The notes below the pieces were generated by a model, which was not told where the DNA came from, searched no databases, and saw only the letters and a list, made by a program, of their open reading frames with translations. From NCBI GenBank assembly GCA_028292145.1, contig JAQGMX010000226.1:1-5585 (forward strand): a stretch of 5,585 bases of DNA, written 5' to 3'. Origin of the DNA: Variovorax sp. (lineage in GTDB: Bacteria > Pseudomonadota > Gammaproteobacteria > Burkholderiales > Burkholderiaceae_C). Below, piece after piece: positions 1 through 5,585 of the stretch. Positions within the stretch are counted from its first letter, which is position 1. Every line of letters begins with the position of its first letter. A program made the translations under genes and the position numbers.

Positions 1-1511
1 GGTGGATTCAAACGGGCGTTGTAGGTGTCCGGCGCCACCGGCATCGCCAGCGCTTCCAGGTGAATCGCCTCGACCGCCGCCAGCACCGGCGTCATCTCGG
101 CCTCGGCTTTGGCGTAGTGCGGGCGCAGCGACTCGAATTCTTTCTCGATCTCGCGCAGCAGCGCAGCCTCGTCGACGCGCACCAGCGCGCCGCCCTGAAT
201 CGCGATCTCGCCGGCGACCATCGAGAAATCGAGACCTGCGCCGCGCTCGGCATAGACCAGCTGGCGCACCGGATCGTTCATCGGCGTGAAGGTGACGGTG
301 TCGGTCCGGGAGGCGACCAGGTCGGCGATGGCGCCCACGCTCAGCACGCCGAGCGATTCGCCGAAGCCCAGTGCGCGCCCACCCGCCAGCGTGCCGGCCT
401 TCAGCGCCTCATGCGCCGAGAGCCAGCGCCGGTGATCGTCGCCGCGGATCTTCGACACGGCAGCCGCGCTGCCCAGCACGTTGAGCATGTTGACCGTCAC
501 CGTCGAGCAGGAACCGTCCGAACCCAGGCTCACGTTGACGCCTGCATCCAGCAATTCGCGCACCGGCTGTACGCCGGAGCCGAGCAGCAGATTGCTCCAC
601 GGGTTGTGCTGCGCTGTGGCACCGGTGCGGGCCAGCGCGTCGATCTCGCGCGGGTTGAGCCAGACGGCGTGGATCACCCTGGTCGCGGGCTTCAGGAAAC
701 CGATGCGGTCGAGGTATTCGACGATCGGGCAGCCGTAGAAGAGCTGCCCGGTGATCACTTGCAGCCGGGTTTCCTGAACATGCGTGATGACCGGCAGCGC
801 CAGCTCATCGGCCAGCGCGCGCACGGCCAGCAGGAAAGGCTCGGTGCAGCGCTGCGGCGCCGAAGCGGACACCAGCACGCCGACGCGGCTCGACTGCGGA
901 TGGCGGTCGCGCGCCAGGTCGCGCACGAGGTCGAGGCAGTCCTGCGGCGCCGGTCGCGCCGCGGCGCGCAGTTCGGCGGCGAGCGCGGGCGGGAAATGCT
1001 TTTCGACGAAAGGAAAGTTGTCGACGATCGGTTTGTCGAGCATCGCGAAGCCGACCAGCGCGCGGATGCCGGCGTCGTCGTAGGCCTGCAGCGCGGCGTC
1101 GATGCGCTCGCGGTCGATGGCGGCGCCCAGCGCGGTGTCGTCGACCACCGTCGTACAACCGGTGCGCAGCGATTCGATCGCGCCGATCATCGTGCGCAGG
1201 TAGACCTGGCGCGGCGTCAGCGCGACCGGCGTGCGTGTGCGCACCAGATGCATCCACAGCTCCAGCGGCAGGTTTTCGGTGCGGCCGCGCTGGAAATGCT
1301 CGTGCGAATGCTGGTGCCCGTTGATCAGGCCCGGCACCAGAAGGTGCCGCGACAGATCGACCGTGACCTCGGCATCGGCCAGCGTGCCGCCGGGCGCGAT
1401 GGCGGCGATGCGATCGCCCTCGACCAGCACGTCGCGCGGCTGGCCGTCGTATTCGAGTTCGTCGCCGAGCAAGGCGCGGACGTTGCGGAGAAGAGTGCGT
1501 TTTTGTGTCAT
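1..1511 (-). CDS. Metal-dependent amidohydrolase / deaminase (COG0402, ATZ/TRZ-SsnA type), C-terminus cut by window edge
   Basis: Reading from the ATG at 1511-1509, the frame stays open for 503 codons to the left edge, so the C-terminus and stop are not seen. The protein begins MTQKRTLLRNVRALLGDE, the small beta-sandwich start usual for this superfamily, then enters the TIM-barrel. Metal and catalytic motifs appear in the expected order: GHQH (H66, H68), THVQE (H244, E247), IHAVWLN (H281), QHNPWSN (H302-N307) and LGSDGS (D332). This HxH / H..E / H / D set is that of the mononuclear deaminases and hydrolases that include guanine, MTA/SAH and s-triazine enzymes. The HNP-x-SN form resembles MTA/SAH-type deaminases more than those with HCP. 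No signal peptide is visible, so it should be cytoplasmic. It is the last visible gene of the operon; its ATG overlaps the permease stop as ATGA and has no clear ribosome binding site, implying translational coupling. Class is confident; the substrate is unknown. Confidence 0.93.
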   Translation of the reverse strand, partial: MTQKRTLLRNVRALLGDELEYDGQPRDVLVEGDRIAAIAPGGTLADAEVTVDLSRHLLVPGLINGHQHSHEHFQRGRTENLPLELWMHLVRTRTPVALTPRQVYLRTMIGAIESLRTGCTTVVDDTALGAAIDRERIDAALQAYDDAGIRALVGFAMLDKPIVDNFPFVEKHFPPALAAELRAAARPAPQDCLDLVRDLARDRHPQSSRVGVLVSASAPQRCTEPFLLAVRALADELALPVITHVQETRLQVITGQLFYGCPIVEYLDRIGFLKPATRVIHAVWLNPREIDALARTGATAQHNPWSNLLLGSGVQPVRELLDAGVNVSLGSDGSCSTVTVNMLNVLGSAAAVSKIRGDDHRRWLSAHEALKAGTLAGGRALGFGESLGVLSVGAIADLVASRTDTVTFTPMNDPVRQLVYAERGAGLDFSMVAGEIAIQGGALVRVDEAALLREIEKEFESLRPHYAKAEAEMTPVLAAVEAIHLEALAMPVAPDTYNARLNP

Positions 1512-2383
1512 TTGAAATGCCGAGAGATGCCGGCGACGCGTTCCATCACGATCATCATCACCAGCGTCGCCGCGATCAGCACGCCGGAGACCGCCGCGGC
1601 GCGCACGTCGAGGCTCGATTCGATGATGTGCCACATGCGGATCGGCAGCACCTCGCTGCGCGCATCCGAGAGAAACAGCGACACCGCCACGTTGTCGAAG
1701 GAATACATGAAGCCGATGAAGGCGCCTGCCGCGATGCCGCGCGAAATCAGCGGCAACGTCACGGTGCGGAACACGTACAGCGGCGACGCGCCGAGCGAAT
1801 GCGCGCTCTCCAGCAGGCTCGCGTCCATCTGCATCAGGCTGGCGGATGTCGTCCGCAGGATGTAGGGCGTGGTGATCGCGGTATGGCCAATCACCAGCGT
1901 CCAGAAAGACAGGCCGGTGCCCGCGAGGTTGAACAGCATCAGCAGCGACAACCCGATGGCGAGCGCCGGCAGCATCAGCGGCGACAGCAGCACCGATTCG
2001 AAGACCCGCGCCCAGGCTTCGCGCCGCCTTGCCAGCGCCAGCGCAGCCGCCACCGCCAGCACGATCGACACGCCGGTGGCGATGGTCGCGAGCTTGAGCG
2101 ACAGCACGAAGGCCTCGATCAGCTCTGGCGAGTCGTTCCACAACGCCGAGTACCAGCGCGTCGAATAGCCCGGCGGCGGAAACTTGAGCGAGTAGCCGCT
2201 GGTGAAAGAGGTGATCAGCACCACCACGGTCGGCGCCATCAGCAGCACCGCGGCGATCGCGCCCAGCAGGCTGATCACGCCCCAGAACGAGCAGCGCTCC
2301 AGCGCGCCGCGCAGCGATTCGGCGGCGCGCGCGCGGTGCGCCGGCCGCGTCAGCACGGAACCCGGCATGCGTTGTTCAACCAT
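1508..2383 (-). CDS. ABC transporter permease, PotC-like (second membrane subunit)
   Basis: This 291-residue inner-membrane protein forms half of the translocation pore of an importer of the spermidine/putrescine (2-aminoethylphosphonate, iron) permease group. Hydrophobic segments lie near residues 34-60, 91-118, 129-153, 158-178, 215-238 and 260-281, giving six membrane spans, the usual number. The cytoplasmic coupling loop that docks onto the ATPase is clear at about 191-213: ESAHSLGASPLYVFRTV followed by TLPLI, the EAA-x-x-x-G signature. I chose the ATG at 2383 (MVEQRMPGS) because AAGGGG sits 7 nt upstream; an ATG at 2434 would lengthen the N-terminus within the previous gene, and one at 2368 is also possible. 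The start overlaps the end of the first permease gene by 8 nt, and the stop overlaps the amidohydrolase start by 4 nt. Length and topology fit PotC. The transported solute is not determined. Confidence 0.94.
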   Translation of the reverse strand: MVEQRMPGSVLTRPAHRARAAESLRGALERCSFWGVISLLGAIAAVLLMAPTVVVLITSFTSGYSLKFPPPGYSTRWYSALWNDSPELIEAFVLSLKLATIATGVSIVLAVAAALALARRREAWARVFESVLLSPLMLPALAIGLSLLMLFNLAGTGLSFWTLVIGHTAITTPYILRTTSASLMQMDASLLESAHSLGASPLYVFRTVTLPLISRGIAAGAFIGFMYSFDNVAVSLFLSDARSEVLPIRMWHIIESSLDVRAAAVSGVLIAATLVMMIVMERVAGISRHFK

Positions 2384-3233
2384 GGACGAACCCCTTGCTG
2401 CGCCGCCCCAGCGCGTTGATGGCGACAACCACAAGCAGCACGCAAACCAGCAGCAGCATGGCGATGGCGGCCGCGAACGGATAGTTGTTGGCCTGGATCG
2501 CCTGCTGGTACATGTAATAAGGCATGAACATCTGCTGGCCGCCGCCGACCAGCGTCTGCGTGACGAAGGCGCTCACGCTCGAAGCGAACACCAGCAGCGA
2601 ACCCGCGAGCAGTCCCGGCACCGACAGCGGCAGCGTCACCTGCCAGAACGTTCGCCAGTGCCCGGCGCCGAGCGCGAGCGACGCCTGGCGCAGGTTGGGG
2701 TCGATGTTCATGAGTGCGGTGATGAGCGGCAGCACCATCAGCGGCAGCTCGATCTGCGCCAGCGCGACGGCCACTGCGCCGGGCGTGTAGAGCAGCTTGA
2801 TCGGGTCGGCAATCAGGCCGATGTCGATCAACGCGGTGTTGATGATCCCCTGGCGCCCGAGGATCACGACCCAGGCGAAGGTGCGCACGACAGAGCTGGT
2901 GAGCAACGGCAGCACGATGACCAGCATCAGCGGCCCCTGCCAGCGCGCCGGCACCTGTGTGTAGAGATACGCCAGCGGCAGGCCGATGACGATGGTCAGC
3001 ACCGTGACCTCCAGCCCGAGCCACAGCGTATTGGCCAGCACGCCCATGTTGAAGCCGTCGCCCAGGAACTTCGCGTACTGGCCGAAGCCGAAGCGCGTCA
3101 TCTCGGTGTCGTCGTGCAGGCTGACCCAGGCCAGCAGCAGCATCGGCAGCAGCACGAAGAAGACGAAGAAAACGCCGAGCGGCAGGCTCAGCGGCAGCGG
3201 GGAGGTGGTGGACGCAGTGGTTTTCGATGCCAT
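2376..3233 (-). CDS. ABC transporter permease, PotB-like (first membrane subunit)
   Basis: This 285-residue inner-membrane protein is the partner permease of the importer. Hydrophobic spans fall near residues 15-38, 66-91, 100-124, 151-172, 205-226 and 253-274. The stretch VVRTFAWVVILGRQGIIN (115-131) is typical of PotB-type permeases, and the coupling loop is at about 183-207: QASLALGAGHWRTFWQV followed by TLPLSVPG. The ATG at 3233 (MASKTTAST) gives the usual family length and starts just 5 nt after the ATPase stop codon. The same frame stays open far upstream to 4742, but that part is an out-of-frame reading of the ATPase gene and not a fusion. No convincing Shine-Dalgarno sequence precedes the start, so translation is probably coupled to the ATPase. 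With the PotC-like subunit it would form a heterodimeric pore. Confidence 0.94.
   Translation of the reverse strand: MASKTTASTTSPLPLSLPLGVFFVFFVLLPMLLLAWVSLHDDTEMTRFGFGQYAKFLGDGFNMGVLANTLWLGLEVTVLTIVIGLPLAYLYTQVPARWQGPLMLVIVLPLLTSSVVRTFAWVVILGRQGIINTALIDIGLIADPIKLLYTPGAVAVALAQIELPLMVLPLITALMNIDPNLRQASLALGAGHWRTFWQVTLPLSVPGLLAGSLLVFASSVSAFVTQTLVGGGQQMFMPYYMYQQAIQANNYPFAAAIAMLLLVCVLLVVVAINALGRRSKGFVHG
2391..2396 (-). promoter_or_regulatory. Ribosome binding site of the second permease, inside the first permease gene
   Basis: AAGGGG on the minus strand ends 7 nt before the ATG at 2383. It lies within the last codons of the first permease gene and supports the 8-nt overlapping start rather than the ATG at 2434 or 2368. 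Confidence 0.6.
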
Positions 3234-3238
3234 GGCGT

Positions 3239-4342
3239 TCAACCCGCGAACACGCCGGCAGGCGATCCGGCGCGCAGGCTCACGCCGACGCGGTCGCCGA
3301 CTTCGTGGCGCGGATGCTCGGAATTGCGCGGCTGCGTCACTTTCAGGGTCTTGCCGCCGGCCAGCGCCAGTTCGTAGACCAGCGACGGCCCGAGCGGCAG
3401 CACCATCTCGACCGTGGCCGGCAGCGCCGTGCTCGACAGCGCGCCGAGCGACAGATGCTCCGGCCGGGCGGCGACGACCACCTTGCCGGCGCGGGAGCAG
3501 GGCGCCGCGTTCTCGAGCGCGAAATAGCCGCCGCCGTTGCAGGCCACGGCGAACCCGCCTGCGTTCGACCCGTCGTTGCGGCTGTCGAGCCGGCCTTCCA
3601 GAAGATTGGCGGTGCCGATGAAGGTGGCGACGAACAGCGTCGCCGGTCGGTCGTAGATGGCTTCGGGCGTGTCGAACTGCTCGACCGCGCCGGCGTTCAT
3701 CACTGCGATGCGGTCGGCCATCGACATCGCTTCGTCCTGGTCGTGCGTCACGAGCAGCGTCGTGATGCCGAGTTCGCGCTGGATGCGCTTGATTTCGATC
3801 TGCATGTCGAGCCGCAGGTTCTTGTCGAGCGCGGCGAACGGCTCGTCGAGCAGCAGCACGCGGGGCCGGACCGCCAGCGTGCGCGCCAGGGCGACGCGCT
3901 GCTGCTGGCCGCCAGAGAGTTCGCGCGGATAGCGTTTCGCATAGGCCGTCATGCGCACCATCGCCAGCATCTCGTCGGCCGTCTTGCGCGCCTCTGCCGC
4001 AGCGACGCCGCGGGCGCGCAGACCATAGGCGACATTGGCTTCCACCGTCATGTGCGGGAAGAGGGCGTAGCTCTGGAACACGATGCCGGCGCCACGCTCG
4101 TTGGTCGGCAGCGCGTCGACCACGTCGGCGCCGATGCGCACGGTGCCGCGCGTCTGGCGAAGCAGTCCCGACACGATCCGCAACAGCGTCGTCTTGCCGC
4201 AGCCGCTCGGCCCCAGCAGCGCCACCAATTCGCCTGCCTGAATGTCCAGCGACACGGATTCGACCGCCGTGGCGCCGGCGTACCGGTGATGGATCTGGTC
4301 GAGCACGACGTCGACACCGGGTGCGCGAAGGGGAGCTTGCAT
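3239..4342 (-). CDS. ABC transporter ATP-binding subunit, PotA-like with C-terminal TOBE domain
   Basis: This 367-residue cytoplasmic ATPase powers the importer. All nucleotide-binding motifs are intact: Walker A GPSGCGKT (44-51), Q-loop Q90 in VFQSYALFPHMTV, signature LSGGQQQR (142-149), Walker B RVLLLDEP (161-168), D-loop ALDK (171-174) and switch histidine H200 in LLVTHDQDEAMSMADR. After IGTANLLEG (242-250) comes a regulatory TOBE-type region to the end, including VVAARPEHL (288-296), as in PotA/FbpC/CysA-type subunits. I chose the ATG at 4342 (MQAPLRAPG) because CCAGGA lies 9 nt upstream and the length fits the family. In-frame starts at 4414 or further out would cross the promoter region. 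It is the first gene of the minus-strand operon, followed after 5 nt by the first permease. The ATPase role is certain; the solute cannot be told from this subunit. Confidence 0.96.
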   Translation of the reverse strand: MQAPLRAPGVDVVLDQIHHRYAGATAVESVSLDIQAGELVALLGPSGCGKTTLLRIVSGLLRQTRGTVRIGADVVDALPTNERGAGIVFQSYALFPHMTVEANVAYGLRARGVAAAEARKTADEMLAMVRMTAYAKRYPRELSGGQQQRVALARTLAVRPRVLLLDEPFAALDKNLRLDMQIEIKRIQRELGITTLLVTHDQDEAMSMADRIAVMNAGAVEQFDTPEAIYDRPATLFVATFIGTANLLEGRLDSRNDGSNAGGFAVACNGGGYFALENAAPCSRAGKVVVAARPEHLSLGALSSTALPATVEMVLPLGPSLVYELALAGGKTLKVTQPRNSEHPRHEVGDRVGVSLRAGSPAGVFAG

Positions 4343-4351
4343 GCGTGATTG

Positions 4352-4357
4352 TCCTGG
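4352..4357 (-). promoter_or_regulatory. Ribosome binding site of the ATPase gene
   Basis: CCAGGA on the minus strand ends 9 nt before the ATG at 4342. It decides this start over the in-frame ATG at 4414, which has no such sequence and overlaps the -24 promoter element. Confidence 0.65.
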
Positions 4358-4397
4358 AAAGCCCGACGCTGGAGAGCGCCGCGACGCGTCCGATGAA

Positions 4398-4413
4398 CTC
4401 AAGAAACGTGCCA
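4398..4413 (-). promoter_or_regulatory. Probable sigma-54 promoter for the ATPase-permease-amidohydrolase operon
   Basis: Read on the minus strand this is TGGCACGTTTCTTGAG. The -24 half (TGGCACG) is perfect, the spacing to the -12 half is correct, and the -12 half is TTGA instead of TTGC, so one of the four most conserved bases is changed. The predicted start is near 4387, leaving a leader of about 45 nt before the ATG at 4342, almost the same as on the other side. The mirrored geometry with the plus-strand promoter raises confidence; the GC-to-GA change lowers it and may make the promoter weaker. Confidence 0.6.
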
Positions 4414-4451
4414 TGCGCTGACGGCAAAGCATCACCAGATTGGACACAATA

Positions 4452-4464
4452 AATAAGACGTTTG
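4452..4464 (+). promoter_or_regulatory. Possible IHF binding site
   Basis: AATAAGACGTTTG fits the IHF consensus WATCAR-N4-TTR with one mismatch (C to A). It lies in the only A/T-rich patch of the region (about 4436-4472), next to the palindrome and between it and the minus-strand sigma-54 promoter. IHF bending is common at sigma-54 promoters, which makes the site plausible, but the consensus is loose and a chance match is quite possible. Confidence 0.3.
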
Positions 4465-4480
4465 TGCACAAAGTGGTGCG
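4461..4480. promoter_or_regulatory. Putative shared activator/operator site: 12-bp palindrome overlapping NtrC-like half-sites
   Basis: TTTGTGCACAAA (4461-4472) is a perfect palindrome. Overlapping it, TGCAC (4465-4469) and GGTGC (4475-4479) look like the two arms of an NtrC site, known as TGCACC-N5-GGTGCA, but the distance between arms is 1 bp shorter than the consensus. The site lies about 85 nt upstream of the predicted minus-strand start and about 106 nt upstream of the predicted plus-strand start, a usual distance for a sigma-54 activator. It could instead be the operator of another dimeric regulator that recognises the palindrome. Confidence 0.45.
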
Positions 4481-4551
4481 CAGCTGCCCATCTTGGCGCG
4501 TGAATTCGCACCGGCGTGGGCGTTTTCCGCAGTGCGGAGGGCTTCGATGGG

Positions 4552-4567
4552 TGGCACAGAGATTGCG
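4552..4567 (+). promoter_or_regulatory. Sigma-54 (-24/-12) promoter for the solute-binding protein gene
   Basis: TGGCACAGAGATTGCG matches the established sigma-54 consensus TGGCAC-R-N4-TTGC at every fixed position except the weakly conserved last W. The -24 GG (4553-4554) and the -12 GC (4565-4566) are separated by exactly 10 bp. This puts the expected transcription start near 4578, about 46 nt before the ATG at 4624, with the ribosome binding site inside that leader. Such a promoter needs an ATP-dependent activator bound upstream; candidates are described separately. This is a sequence match only. Confidence 0.78.
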
Positions 4568-4611
4568 CTTTGCAGTGGCCCATCCATCGCACCCACCGCA
4601 TCGAACCGCAC

Positions 4612-4618
4612 AGAAGGA
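4612..4618 (+). promoter_or_regulatory. Ribosome binding site of the solute-binding protein gene
   Basis: AGAAGGA ends 5 nt before the ATG at 4624 and supports that start over the later in-frame ATG at codon 24, which would remove the signal peptide. Confidence 0.8.
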
Positions 4619-4623
4619 ACTCC

Positions 4624-5585
4624 ATGAGCACGTCTTTTTCTCGCCGCCAACTGCTGCAGGGCATTGCCGGTCTCGGCGCCGGCCAGCTGGCCATGCAGGC
4701 CGGATTCGCCCACGCACAAGGCAAGTCGATCTCGGCCACCACCTACCCCGGCGCCTGGGAGTCGGCGCACCGCGGCATCCTGCTGCCGGCGTTTGCGAAA
4801 GCCACCGGCGCCACCACGAGCCTGGTGCCGTCGCTGGCGGTCGACACGGTGTCGAAGATCGTCGCCTCCAAGGCCAACCCGCCGTTCGACGTGATCATCC
4901 TGGACGAAGGCCCGTACCTCGCGGCGCTGTCGCAGGACATCTTCGAGAAGATTCCCGTCGACAAGATGCCCAACCTGAAGGACGTGCCGGCCAAGCTGGT
5001 CGATCCGCGCGGCCTCGGCGTCTTCGTATCGGGCCAGATCATCGGCATTGCATACAACACCGAGAAGATCAAGAACCCGCCGCGCAACTGGAACGATCTG
5101 CTCAAGCCCGAGTACAAGGGCCGTGTCGGCCTGGCCGGCATGGGCTCGACGCTGATGTCGGCCTGGATGGTGGAGATTGCGCGCCTTAACGGCGGCAGCG
5201 AGGAAAACCTCGAGCCCGCGTTCCAGTTCGTGAAGAAGCTGCTGCCCAACGTGAGCGCCGTGGCGAGCAATCCGGGCTCGCTGGCCACGCTGTTCCAGCA
5301 GGGCCAGATCGACATCTCTGTCCACTACAACAACAACATCGGCGACCTGCAGGCCAAGGGCGTGCCGGTCGCGCTGGCGAAGCCCGACACCGGGTGGATC
5401 CACATCAAGAGCGTGATGCACATCGTGAAGAACACGAAGCAGCCCGACCTCGCGGCGGCCTACATCAACGCCGCGTTGAGCCCCGAGGTGCAGACGCAGA
5501 TGGCCGCCGCGCCGTATTTCGTGGCCCCGGTCAGCGCCAAGGCGGTGTTCAGTCCGGGCCTGCAGGCCTATGCCAGGACCATGGC
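4624..5585 (+). CDS. Periplasmic solute-binding protein of the importer (PotD-like / family 1), C-terminus cut by window edge
   Basis: The frame from the ATG at 4624 is open for 320 codons to the right edge; family members are usually about 340-360 residues, so little is missing. AGAAGGA lies 5 nt upstream of the start. The N-terminus MSTSFSRRQLLQGIAGLGAG has a twin-arginine-like motif (SRRQLL, R7-R8) and a hydrophobic stretch, with a probable cleavage site after AHA at residue 31, so export to the periplasm is expected, perhaps by Tat. The mature part has family-1 solute-binding features: FDVIILDEGPY (88-98), GIAYNTEKIKNPPRNWNDLL (141-160), PEYKGRVGL (162-170) and VHYNNNIGDL (233-242). It is transcribed divergently from the ATPase and permease genes and shares their intergenic region, so it is very likely their binding protein. 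The VVPSxY-like ligand segment I recall from PotD is not seen, so a polyamine ligand is doubtful. Confidence 0.93.
   Translation, partial: MSTSFSRRQLLQGIAGLGAGQLAMQAGFAHAQGKSISATTYPGAWESAHRGILLPAFAKATGATTSLVPSLAVDTVSKIVASKANPPFDVIILDEGPYLAALSQDIFEKIPVDKMPNLKDVPAKLVDPRGLGVFVSGQIIGIAYNTEKIKNPPRNWNDLLKPEYKGRVGLAGMGSTLMSAWMVEIARLNGGSEENLEPAFQFVKKLLPNVSAVASNPGSLATLFQQGQIDISVHYNNNIGDLQAKGVPVALAKPDTGWIHIKSVMHIVKNTKQPDLAAAYINAALSPEVQTQMAAAPYFVAPVSAKAVFSPGLQAYARTM

Noticed and set aside
60..1865. 601-codon plus-strand open frame
   Set aside because: It is antisense to the amidohydrolase and the end of the second permease; the composition is low-complexity Arg/His/Gln/Ala with no recognisable motif.
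1505..4348. Long plus-strand frames at 1505-2419, 2202-3377 and 3227-4348
   Set aside because: All lie opposite well-recognised permease and ATPase genes and give Arg/Gln/His-rich products typical of antisense frames in high-GC DNA.
4436..4472. Sigma-70 promoter in the A/T-rich patch
   Set aside because: I could not pair any -10-like hexamer (such as TATTTA on minus) with a -35 at 16-18 bp spacing.
4508..4522. Second NtrC-like site GCACC-N5-GGGCG
   Set aside because: The left arm is good and the spacing correct, but the right arm matches only 3 of 5 bases; too weak to annotate alone.
4546..4584. Inverted repeat GATGGG ... CCCATC flanking the plus-strand sigma-54 promoter
   Set aside because: Arms are only 6 bp with a 27-nt loop, and most of it would not be transcribed; this is easily chance in this composition.
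4343..4717. Earlier in-frame ATPase starts at 4414 and 4717
   Set aside because: They lack a ribosome binding site, add unrelated sequence, and lie upstream of the predicted transcription start, the 4414 ATG overlapping the -24 element.
2376..4742. A 788-codon minus-strand frame that could suggest an ATPase-permease fusion
   Set aside because: Only the last 285 codons read as a permease; the upstream part is an out-of-frame reading of the ATPase gene, whose true frame carries all ABC motifs.
4432..5421. 329-codon minus-strand frame opposite the solute-binding protein
   Set aside because: The plus-strand frame has a signal peptide, a ribosome binding site and family motifs; the minus-strand product has none and crosses the promoter region.
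1..5585. Mobile elements, CRISPR arrays, tRNA/rRNA genes, long repeats, intrinsic terminators
   Set aside because: I saw no transposase motifs, repeat-spacer structure, structural RNA signature or hairpin plus T-run; the genes form one uninterrupted ordinary locus.

Overview
The window reads as a high-GC proteobacterial chromosome segment. The strong G/C third-position bias, the gene families and the sigma-54 style promoters suggest a betaproteobacterium of the Burkholderiales/Comamonadaceae kind; this is an inference from style, not a measured assignment. It holds one coherent locus: a complete ABC importer of the spermidine/putrescine (PotABCD-like) architecture together with a metal-dependent amidohydrolase (deaminase type).

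Layout. On the minus strand, reading right to left, a four-gene operon runs off the left edge: ATP-binding subunit (4342-3239), first permease (3233-2376), second permease (2383-1508) and amidohydrolase (1511 to beyond position 1). The junctions are very tight: a 5-nt gap, an 8-nt overlap and a 4-nt ATGA overlap. This implies one transcript with translational coupling. On the plus strand, the periplasmic substrate-binding protein starts at 4624 and runs off the right edge, probably only a few dozen residues short of its end. The 281-nt divergent intergenic region (4343-4623) is the only sizeable non-coding stretch.

Regulation. The intergenic region carries what looks like a back-to-back pair of sigma-54 (-24/-12) promoters. 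The plus-strand one, TGGCACAGAGATTGCG, matches the consensus fully. The minus-strand one, TGGCACGTTTCTTGAG, has a perfect -24 half and one change in the -12 GC. Each would place its transcription start about 45 nt before the start codon it serves. Between them lie a perfect 12-bp palindrome (TTTGTGCACAAA), an overlapping NtrC-like pair of half-sites with unusual spacing, and a near-consensus IHF-like site. This suggests both transcripts are driven by a sigma-54 activator, plausibly under nitrogen limitation.

How the genes may work together. The binding protein captures a small solute in the periplasm, the two permeases and the ATPase import it, and the cytoplasmic amidohydrolase hydrolyses or deaminates it. 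With sigma-54 control this suggests scavenging of a nitrogenous, possibly heterocyclic, compound. The substrate cannot be read from the sequence. The amidohydrolase is easy to miss because it is open at the window edge and lies opposite a long spurious reading frame on the other strand.
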